From Actinomycetes bacterium (GTDB taxonomy: Bacteria; Actinomycetota; Acidimicrobiia; Acidimicrobiales; RAAP-2), in NCBI GenBank assembly GCA_025352305.1, contig JANXTQ010000240.1, positions 1 to 5,105 on the forward strand: DNA of 5,105 nt, given 5' to 3'. Below the pieces are notes generated by a model. The model saw only the letters and a list, made by a program, of their open reading frames with translations. It was not told where the DNA came from and did no database searches. This document shows, piece by piece, positions 1-5,105 of this stretch. Every line of letters begins with the position of its first letter. The stretch's first letter is position 1. Made by a program: the position numbers and the translations under genes.

Positions 1-1860
1 CAACTCGCCGAAGAGATGCGTCAGTTCATCATCGACGCAGTGACGAAAACGGGCGGCCACCTGGGATCGAACCTCGGCGTAATCGAACTGACGTTGGCAC
101 TGCACCGTGTGTTCGAGTCGCCCAAGGACATACTGCTCTTCGACACCGGTCATCAAACGTACGCGCACAAATTGCTCACCGGTCGTCGCTACGGATTTAA
201 AGAGTTGCGCCAACGCGGTGGACTGTCGGGTTATCCGAGTCGGTCCGAGAGCGACCACGATTGGATTGAATCCTCACACGCCAGCGCAGCGCTTAGTTAC
301 GCCCACGGACTCGCCGTCGCACTTCGCCAGCGCAAAGAACTCGTTGGTTCGGGCGGAAATCGCCGCGTCGTAGCGGTGGTCGGAGACGGCTCGCTGACCG
401 GCGGCATGGCTTACGAAGCGCTGAACAACCTGGGTCACTCGGGCGAACGAGTCGTCATAGTTCTCAACGACAACGGGCACAGCTACGCACCGACTATTTC
501 GAAACTTTCCGAATCGCTGACGTCACTGCGTCTCAATCAGACGTACGTCTCGACGCGAGAGCGCCTGCGGATCGCGCTGCGAAAAATGCCGGCGATTGGT
601 CGCCTTGCCTACCTTGGAGTACACGGAGTGACGTCCGTCGTGCGCGAAATGGTTACTCCTCACACATTTTTTGAGACGCTCGGCGTTCGCTACGTGGGGC
701 CCATTGATGGTCATAACATCGCCGCCGTGGAGTCCGCGCTTCATAACGCGTCTGATTGGCCCGGTCCGATTGTGGTGCACGTTTTGACCGAAAAAGGTCG
801 CGGCTACGCGCCAGCCGAAAATGACACTCTCAAACTTCATGACTTCAAACTGCCCGCGAGGGACAACGGTGACGTACCGTCGCTGACCTACACCGAGGCA
901 TTTTCTCGCGCGCTCATTGAACTAGCGAGTGAAGATGATCGAATCGTCGCCCTAACGGCCGCCATGGCCGGACCAACGGGCCTTTTGAGCTTTCAACAAC
1001 GCTTCCCCGACCGATTCTTTGACGTGGGAATTGCCGAGCAGCACGAGATGACCGCGGCGGCCGGAATGGCCATGGGTGGACTTAAACCCGTGGTGTGCAT
1101 TTACTCGACTTTCCTTTCGCGAGCGTTTGATCAAGCCAATCTCGACGTTGGTCTACTCAATCTGCCGGTGCTGCTAATCCTCGATCGTGCGGGCATAACG
1201 GGCGAAGATGGCCCGAGCCACCACGGCATCTTGGACATGGCGCTCTGTCTCGCGATTCCGAATATGACCATCTTTGCTCCATCGTGTGTCGAAGAAATTC
1301 CCGTCATGATGCAAACGGCCCTATCTCTGTCCTCACCGAGTGCCCTGCGATTTCCTAAGACTCTCCCCCAGCCCCTCGACGGAAAAGTCGGTAGCGGACT
1401 GAATGCGCGCGAAGTCGTACGAGGCAGTGGATCGCTGTGCGTTTTGGCGGTGGGCAAGATGACTGCTAGTGCGCTGCGAGCAATTGAATCACTGGGCGAC
1501 GAATCGAACAAAGTCACGCTCTATGACGTGCGCGTCGTGCCACCCGACAGTGACATGATCGACATCGCTCTTAATCACGACCGTGTCATCACTGTCGAAG
1601 ATGGCACTCGCCACGGGGGTGCGGGCGCACTCATGGTTTCCGCTCTGCGATCGCGCGCTCAAGAACTGGGTCGTCCCTTTCCCGTTACGCGCATTCTCGG
1701 AGTCCCTCGGGCGTATCTACAGCACCACAAACCTGACGCGCTACTGCACGAACTGGGACTCGACGCGGAGGGTCTCGCCAGCGCGTTTATGCGCTCGCTG
1801 CACGACGAGCCGGAGTTTGCTCGCACCTTGCCAGAAGCTCCCCGACCACATTTTTTGTAG
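1..1860 (+). CDS. dxs: 1-deoxy-D-xylulose-5-phosphate synthase (DXS), 5' end cut by the window edge
   Basis: DXS is a cytoplasmic thiamine-diphosphate enzyme that condenses pyruvate with glyceraldehyde-3-phosphate to DXP, the first step of the MEP isoprenoid pathway. The frame is open from base 1, and the codons before the first ATG (16) already read DXS-like (QLAEEM), so the true start lies upstream; about 30 residues are missing by comparison with E. coli DXS. Numbering from the first visible codon: active-site His20 (GGHLG), ThDP/Mg motif GDG at 128-130 ending in NDN at 156-158, His280, catalytic Glu346 in IAEQHE (E. coli Glu370), Tyr368 and Arg374 (YSTFLSRAFDQ), Arg396 (DRAG), Asp403/His407, and phosphate-binding Arg450 (ALRFPKT). 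All three transketolase-type domains are present and no key residue is lost. The C-terminus runs about 20 residues past the E. coli end. The stop is TAG. The LFDTGHQ and GGLSGYPSR stretches are typical of actinobacteria. Confidence 0.97.
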   Translation, partial: QLAEEMRQFIIDAVTKTGGHLGSNLGVIELTLALHRVFESPKDILLFDTGHQTYAHKLLTGRRYGFKELRQRGGLSGYPSRSESDHDWIESSHASAALSYAHGLAVALRQRKELVGSGGNRRVVAVVGDGSLTGGMAYEALNNLGHSGERVVIVLNDNGHSYAPTISKLSESLTSLRLNQTYVSTRERLRIALRKMPAIGRLAYLGVHGVTSVVREMVTPHTFFETLGVRYVGPIDGHNIAAVESALHNASDWPGPIVVHVLTEKGRGYAPAENDTLKLHDFKLPARDNGDVPSLTYTEAFSRALIELASEDDRIVALTAAMAGPTGLLSFQQRFPDRFFDVGIAEQHEMTAAAGMAMGGLKPVVCIYSTFLSRAFDQANLDVGLLNLPVLLILDRAGITGEDGPSHHGILDMALCLAIPNMTIFAPSCVEEIPVMMQTALSLSSPSALRFPKTLPQPLDGKVGSGLNAREVVRGSGSLCVLAVGKMTASALRAIESLGDESNKVTLYDVRVVPPDSDMIDIALNHDRVITVEDGTRHGGAGALMVSALRSRAQELGRPFPVTRILGVPRAYLQHHKPDALLHELGLDAEGLASAFMRSLHDEPEFARTLPEAPRPHFL

Positions 1861-1893
1861 ATCGTTCGTAGCTGAGACCGGTAAGTTGAGGTC

Positions 1894-2289
1894 ATGGAGT
1901 TCGAAATCACCAAATCCGACAGCGAGTGGCGCGCGTCACTCGACCCCGAGCGCTACGCCATTTTGCGTGAGGCCGGCACCGAAGCGCCGTTCAGCGGTTC
2001 ACTTCTTAACGTTGACGGCCAGGGCGTTTTCAGCTGCGGAGGCTGCGGTCAAGTGCTGTTTCGCACTGAGCAGAAGTTCGAGGCGCACTGCGGATGGCCG
2101 AGTTTCGATGCCTGTGAACCGGGCACCGTGATTGAACGCGAAGACCGATCGCTGATGCGAAAGCGAACCGAAATTCTCTGTTCCAAATGTGGCGGCCATC
2201 TCGGACACGTCTTTGACGACGGACCCACCGACACGGGGCTTCGCTACTGCGTGAACTCGCTGTCGATCGACTACTCCCAGCAGGTGTAG
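1894..2289 (+). CDS. msrB: Peptide-methionine (R)-S-oxide reductase MsrB
   Basis: This 131-residue protein is a complete single-domain MsrB, which reduces methionine-R-sulfoxide in oxidised proteins (and less efficiently the free amino acid) using thioredoxin-type electrons; no signal peptide is seen, so it should be cytoplasmic. Two structural zinc CxxC pairs are visible, Cys48/Cys51 (SCGGCG) and Cys96/Cys99 (CSKCG), followed by GHLGHVFDDGP with His102 and His105. The catalytic cysteine is Cys119 in GLRYCVNS, and Cys66 in HCGWPSF sits at the usual resolving position. An additional Cys74 (FDAC) is less usual. The start is well fixed: in-frame stops at 1873-1875 and 1882-1884 leave ATG 1894 as the only sensible start, with a GAGG at 1888-1891 only 2 bases away, so initiation may be weak. 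It lies 33 bases after dxs and probably shares its transcript. The stop TAG abuts the convergent ftsX stop. Confidence 0.96.
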   Translation: MEFEITKSDSEWRASLDPERYAILREAGTEAPFSGSLLNVDGQGVFSCGGCGQVLFRTEQKFEAHCGWPSFDACEPGTVIEREDRSLMRKRTEILCSKCGGHLGHVFDDGPTDTGLRYCVNSLSIDYSQQV

Positions 2290-3147
2290 TTATACGTCGA
2301 GGAATCGACGAATCGCGAAGATCGAGCCCAGTGAACCAATCGCCGCACCCAGTATGAGTACGACAATGTTGGTTCCGAGCAGGTCCTGACTCGAGAGATG
2401 GTACTGACGCGAAAACGGTATGAGTGCGTACAGTGCCGTCAATAGTCCTACTGCAATTAACGCGCCGAGCAGACCTTGGATGAACCCTTCGGCAATATAC
2501 GGAATTCGAATAAACCAGTTCGTAGCGCCGACCAATTTCATCACGGTTACCTCGCGTCGGCGAGCAAATATTGCTAGGCGGATCGTGTTCAAAATCAGAA
2601 CCACGGCCGAGATAAAAAGCACCGCGGCGAGAATCGCCAATACGATTTGCGCGATACTAATGACGTACTCCATTGCCTTGATCTGCTTATCGGGCGCCGT
2701 GACGTCGTAAATACCCGGCTGATTGATAAAGGTGCTGCGAATTATCGCGGTATCGGTCGGGATTTGCGGTTCGCAGATAAACGCCGTCACCATGCCGTGA
2801 ACGTTGAGGTGAGCAAACAGATTGGGAGTGAGTTGCAGGCGCGCTTGGTTGTAGCTTTCGCGCTTGGTCTGATAACTGCACGTTCCGTGCACATACGGCA
2901 GTGCCGCCAACTGGGCGCGTACCGAAGAGATCTCGCCCTTTGTCGCATCGTGATTAAGCCACACCGTAACGCGAGTTTGTTGTTGCCAAATGGTCGAAAC
3001 TTGCGACGCGGTCTGCTTGACCATGAGGGCGGCGCCAACGAGAGAGAGTGATACGGCCACCGTCAAAACAGCCGCCAAGGTCATCAAGATATTTCGCCAG
3101 AGATTGGTAGCGGTTTCGCGAAAGGCGTAGCGAAAGAAAATGCGCAT
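2290..3147 (-). CDS. ftsX: Cell-division ABC transporter permease-like subunit FtsX
   Basis: FtsX is the integral membrane half of the FtsEX complex at the division site. It does not appear to transport a substrate; it transmits FtsE ATP hydrolysis across the membrane to activate peptidoglycan hydrolases (in mycobacteria, RipC). The 285-residue protein has the family topology: a short cytoplasmic N-terminus ([11 protein letters not shown]), TM1 about 20-43, an outer domain about 45-160, TM2 about 161-187, then a basic loop (FARRREV, KLVGATN) that contacts FtsE, TM3 about 218-242 and TM4 about 260-279, ending in a short FLDV tail. The outer domain carries two cysteines, Cys90 and Cys125, and the stretch near 117-126 does not show the LPxSF-like motif I expect there. 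The ATG at 3147 overlaps the ftsE stop by one base, and a strong GGGGAG ribosome site precedes it, implying translational coupling. The stop is TAA, immediately adjacent to the msrB stop. Confidence 0.95.
   Translation of the reverse strand: MRIFFRYAFRETATNLWRNILMTLAAVLTVAVSLSLVGAALMVKQTASQVSTIWQQQTRVTVWLNHDATKGEISSVRAQLAALPYVHGTCSYQTKRESYNQARLQLTPNLFAHLNVHGMVTAFICEPQIPTDTAIIRSTFINQPGIYDVTAPDKQIKAMEYVISIAQIVLAILAAVLFISAVVLILNTIRLAIFARRREVTVMKLVGATNWFIRIPYIAEGFIQGLLGALIAVGLLTALYALIPFSRQYHLSSQDLLGTNIVVLILGAAIGSLGSIFAIRRFLDV
2295..2310. repeat. Perfect inverted repeat at the msrB/ftsX convergent junction
   Basis: CGTCGA, loop GGAA, TCGACG: a perfect 6-base stem with a 4-base loop, 5 bases after the msrB stop and inside the last codons of ftsX. 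It can form a hairpin in transcripts from either strand. Neither side is followed by a run of U, so any terminator role would be weak or factor-dependent. It is the only clear dyad placed where a bidirectional transcription end would be expected. Confidence 0.4.
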
Positions 3148-3159
3148 CAGGCACTCCCC
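3145..3159 (-). promoter_or_regulatory. ftsX ribosome binding site and ftsE/ftsX TGATG overlap
   Basis: The bases at 3159-3154 read GGGGAG on the minus strand, 6 bases ahead of the ftsX ATG. The ftsE stop TGA (3149-3147) and the ftsX ATG (3147-3145) share one base as TGATG. A ribosome finishing ftsE can therefore restart on ftsX directly, which would keep the two subunits in balance. Coupling is an inference from the arrangement. Confidence 0.8.
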
Positions 3160-3845
3160 GATTCGTCGATTCCGTAGACCCCACGAGCCTGGTCGCGCAC
3201 GAGTTCCCCGCGGTCCAATTCAATAACTCGTCGACGCATTCGGTCAACGAGCGCCTTGTCGTGCGTCGCCATGACCACCGTCGTACCTGTTCGATTGATC
3301 CGGTCCAGCAGTCCCATAATGATCTCTGAGTTCGTTGGGTCTAAGTTCCCCGTTGGCTCGTCCGCCAACAAAATGAGAGGGCGATTGACGAATGCGCGCG
3401 CCACAGCGACGCGTTGTTGTTCTCCACCGGACAGTTCACCCGGCAGGTTGCGAGCCTTATCGGAGAGTCCAACGAGTTCAAGGATTTGCGGCACCTGTGT
3501 CTCAACCGTGGAGTTGGGTCGGCCGATTACCTCGAGAGCAAAGGCGACATTCTCAAACACCGTTTTGTTAGGTAGTAAGCGAAAATCTTGGAAAATACAT
3601 CCGATGTTGCGCCGCAAGTACGGCACACGCCACTTCGGCAACGCTCCAATATCGCGACCCGCTTCCAAGATTCGACCCGCGTTGGGGGCCTCTTCACGCA
3701 GCAAAAGTCGCAAGAAAGTGGTCTTGCCGGAGCCAGACGACCCAACGAGAAAGACGAACTCGCCCTTTTCGATATTGATGGAGAAGTCCTTCAGAGCAGT
3801 AGTGCCATTTTTGTAGGTCTTCGACACGTTCTCGAAACGAATCAC
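3147..3845 (-). CDS. ftsE: Cell-division ATP-binding protein FtsE
   Basis: FtsE is the cytoplasmic ABC-type ATPase that dimerises on FtsX and, in several bacteria, links FtsX to the FtsZ ring. From the GTG start it has 232 residues, the usual family length, beginning [14 protein letters not shown] as FtsE proteins typically do. All ATPase motifs are intact: Walker A GSSGSGKT at 35-42, Q-loop Gln86 (IFQDFRLL), signature LSGGEQQ at 138-144, Walker B ILLADEP at 158-164 with catalytic Glu163, D-loop NLDP at 167-170 and switch His195 (ATHD). I chose GTG 3845 because a GAGGGGG ribosome site lies 7 bases upstream and the family N-terminus begins there; a TTG at 3893 would add 16 residues (proline- and arginine-rich) with no family match and would begin inside or beside a predicted leader hairpin. 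It ends in TGA, overlapping the ftsX ATG as TGATG. Confidence 0.95.
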   Translation of the reverse strand: MIRFENVSKTYKNGTTALKDFSINIEKGEFVFLVGSSGSGKTTFLRLLLREEAPNAGRILEAGRDIGALPKWRVPYLRRNIGCIFQDFRLLPNKTVFENVAFALEVIGRPNSTVETQVPQILELVGLSDKARNLPGELSGGEQQRVAVARAFVNRPLILLADEPTGNLDPTNSEIIMGLLDRINRTGTTVVMATHDKALVDRMRRRVIELDRGELVRDQARGVYGIDESGSA

Positions 3846-3852
3846 GCCATCA

Positions 3853-3859
3853 CCCCCTC
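3853..3859 (-). promoter_or_regulatory. Ribosome binding site deciding the ftsE GTG start
   Basis: Read on the minus strand this is GAGGGGG, followed by a 7-base spacer and GTG at 3845-3843. The strength and spacing of the match, together with the family N-terminus starting at the GTG, fix the ftsE start here. An ATG at 3850-3848 lies within the spacer but is out of frame. Confidence 0.8.
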
Positions 3860-3870
3860 GAATTGGACAT

Positions 3871-3889
3871 CGACCGCGAAGGGCGATCG
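3871..3889 (-). promoter_or_regulatory. Hairpin in the presumed ftsE leader
   Basis: On the minus strand CGATCGC, a 5-base loop CCTTC, and GCGGTCG can pair over 7 base pairs (one G-U). It ends 11 bases ahead of the ftsE ribosome site and has no U-run after it, so it is not a factor-independent terminator. It could affect mRNA stability or ribosome access, but in G+C-rich DNA it could also be chance. Confidence 0.3.
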
Positions 3890-3907
3890 GCAAATTGCAC
3901 TGTTGGC

Positions 3908-3942
3908 ATTCTAGTTGGATCCTCGCGGTGACTCAGGTCACC
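3908..3942 (-). promoter_or_regulatory. Candidate ftsEX promoter region with a 16-base dyad
   Basis: In the 105-base prfB-ftsE gap, 8 bases after the prfB stop, a 6+4+6 inverted repeat (GGTGAC ctga GTCACC on the minus strand, 3942-3927) is followed by TAGAAT at 3913-3908, a 5/6 match to a bacterial -10 element. No convincing -35 hexamer stands 16-18 bases upstream; that position is covered by the dyad. The dyad could be an operator for a dimeric regulator, or an RNA hairpin at the end of prfB. It has no U-run after it, so it is not a standard terminator. Both readings are inference. Confidence 0.35.
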
Positions 3943-3950
3943 TTGTACGT

Positions 3951-5099
3951 CTAGGAACTAGCGCGTTGACGTCGTAACTCGGCTTCCATGAATCCGTCGA
4001 GTTCTCCGTCAAGCACGGCTTCGACATTTCCAGTTTCGTAGTCACTGCGATGATCTTTTACTAATTGATACGGCGCTTGGACGTAGCTACGAATCTGTGA
4101 GCCCCACGCATTGTCACTTCGCTCACCGCTGATGGCGTCGAGTTGGGCTTGGCGTTCGGCGCGCGCACGATCGGCCAACTTCGCCGCCAGAATTTGCATT
4201 GCTCGTGCACGATTTTGGTGTTGACTGCGCTCATTTTGGCAACTAACCACGATGCCGCTCGGTAGGTGCGTGAGACGAATGGCCGAGTCGGTCTTGTTCA
4301 CGTGCTGACCACCGGCGCCGGACGAACGATAGGTATCGACGCGCAGATCCTTTTCGTCGATCTCTACTTCGCCGGCGGCGTCGTCGGCGAGCATTGGAGT
4401 TACGTCCAAGCTCGCAAAACTGGTTTGGCGACGAGATTGAGAGTCAAATGGGCTCATGCGTACCAAACGGTGCACACCTCGTTCCGCCGACAGCCAGCCG
4501 TAGGCAAATCGACCCTTAACGATCATCGTCGCTGACAAGATTCCGGCTTCTTGACCTTCAGTGATCTCATCAATCTCAACGCCAAATCCCCGTCGCTCGG
4601 CCCAGCGTGAATACATTCGCACCATCATTTCGGCCCAATCTTGGGCATCGGTGCCGCCAGCTCCCGCGTGGATGTCGGCAATCGCATCGAGCTCGTCGTA
4701 CGGACCGCTCAAGAGACTTTGCAGTTCAAGGGTGTCGAGTGACGTGTTGAGCCGAGCGACCACATCGCTCAGTTCATTGATGATCGACCAGTCGACATCA
4801 CTACTCGCAATCGTTTCTCGCGCAAACTCGGCGAGGAGTTGACCCTCTTCCAGAGTTCGCCCAATGGCGTCGAACTGTTCTAAATCGTTGCTGAGGCGCC
4901 CCAGTTCCGTCGTGACGTCGCGTGCGTGGTCCTGGTTCTGCCACAGGTCCGGATCGGCCGCGGCAATCGTCAGTTCTTGGTGACGTTCACGCCGTTGAGG
5001 AACAGTCAAATAACTGCTCGCTGCTTGCCAGCGTTCCTCGAGACTCATCAGCGCGCCGAGGGACTCTCGCAGCGTTATCTCCGCCTTATGGTCGGCCAT
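3951..5099 (-). CDS. prfB: Peptide chain release factor 2 (RF2), no programmed frameshift
   Basis: RF2 enters the ribosomal A site at UGA and UAA stop codons and triggers release of the finished peptide. The 382-residue protein shows an N-terminal helical domain (about 1-110), the anticodon-like SPF tripeptide at 216-218 (RMSPFDS), which separates RF2 from RF1 (PxT), and the catalytic GGQ at 263-265 (SSGAGGQHVNKT), whose Gln265 is normally methylated by PrmC. The frame is continuous, with no in-frame UGA near codon 26-31, so the autoregulatory +1 frameshift of E. coli prfB is absent, as is common in actinobacteria. ATG 5099 gives MADHKAEITLRES; the frame stays open to the window edge and only 6 bases upstream are visible, with no ribosome site among them, so an earlier start cannot be excluded, and Met18 is a less likely alternative. 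The stop is TAG, read by RF1 rather than by RF2. ftsE follows 105 bases downstream. Confidence 0.95.
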   Translation of the reverse strand: MADHKAEITLRESLGALMSLEERWQAASSYLTVPQRRERHQELTIAAADPDLWQNQDHARDVTTELGRLSNDLEQFDAIGRTLEEGQLLAEFARETIASSDVDWSIINELSDVVARLNTSLDTLELQSLLSGPYDELDAIADIHAGAGGTDAQDWAEMMVRMYSRWAERRGFGVEIDEITEGQEAGILSATMIVKGRFAYGWLSAERGVHRLVRMSPFDSQSRRQTSFASLDVTPMLADDAAGEVEIDEKDLRVDTYRSSGAGGQHVNKTDSAIRLTHLPSGIVVSCQNERSQHQNRARAMQILAAKLADRARAERQAQLDAISGERSDNAWGSQIRSYVQAPYQLVKDHRSDYETGNVEAVLDGELDGFMEAELRRQRASS

Positions 5100-5105
5100 G
5101 GCACT

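Noticed and set aside
1131..1517. 128-codon open frame antisense to dxs
   Set aside because: Antisense shadow of the conserved transketolase-type domain, with no independent coding sign.
1828..1856. TTGCCA followed by a T-run as a promoter for msrB
   Set aside because: The TTGCCA is a fair -35 match, but the hexamer 17 bases on is TTTTTT, a poor -10, and both lie in dxs coding sequence.
1851..1856. T6 run at the end of dxs as a terminator
   Set aside because: No G+C-rich stem precedes it; it simply encodes the last codons of dxs.
1876..1893. GACC/GGTC pairing that would hide the msrB ribosome site
   Set aside because: Only 4 base pairs with a 10-base loop; too weak to support as a regulatory structure.
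1583..2131. 182-codon open frame on the plus strand bridging the end of dxs and msrB
   Set aside because: It is a shadow frame: its composition is rich in Ser, Arg and Cys, it has no recognisable domain, and it overlaps two well-supported genes.
3256..3816. 186-codon open frame opposite ftsE
   Set aside because: Antisense shadow of the strongly conserved ftsE; Ser/Arg/Lys-rich, with no recognisable motif.
3846..3893. ftsE starting at a TTG at 3893 (16 extra residues)
   Set aside because: The extra residues do not resemble any FtsE N-terminus, and the GTG at 3845 has a strong, well-spaced ribosome site.
5004..5012. TATTTGAC on the minus strand in prfB, resembling the RF2 frameshift site TATCTTTGAC
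   Set aside because: The UGA is out of frame here, no slippery CUU codon or upstream AGGGGG is present, and the phase does not match loss of a single base from the classical site. The normal frame reads straight through as Tyr-Leu-Thr.

Overview
This is an ordinary core-genome window from what looks like an actinobacterium. The evidence is the actinobacterial style of the DXS protein, the linked order prfB-ftsE-ftsX, an RF2 gene with no programmed frameshift, and an MsrB of the 'HCGWPSF' type. G+C content, judged by eye from a few lines, is in the mid-50s percent, which is low for classical high-GC actinobacteria. A lineage such as Acidimicrobiia or a freshwater actinobacterium is possible, but that placement is a guess. 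I found no mobile element, CRISPR array, tRNA, rRNA or phage gene, and no gene-free stretch longer than about 105 bases.

Layout: two convergent gene groups meet at about 2290. On the plus strand, dxs (first step of the MEP isoprenoid pathway, 5' end cut by the window edge) is followed after 33 bases by msrB (methionine-R-sulfoxide reductase). On the minus strand, read from the right edge, prfB (peptide chain release factor 2) is followed after a 105-base gap by ftsE and ftsX, which overlap by one base (TGATG). The last base of the msrB stop codon directly abuts the last base of the ftsX stop codon, so the two convergent groups have no intergenic spacer at all.

How they work together: FtsE (ATPase) and FtsX (four-segment membrane partner) form the FtsEX complex, which couples the cell-division machinery to extracellular peptidoglycan hydrolases. 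RF2 upstream is a translation factor, and its linkage to ftsEX is a recurrent gene order. dxs and msrB have no direct metabolic connection and may simply share a transcript.

No undescribed system is evident. The points worth a second look are small: a 16-base dyad and a candidate -10 element between prfB and ftsE, a hairpin in the likely ftsE leader, a perfect inverted repeat at the zero-gap convergent junction, two cysteines in the FtsX outer domain, the absence of smpB next to ftsX, and the use of UAG in three of the five stop codons, including that of the RF2 gene itself.
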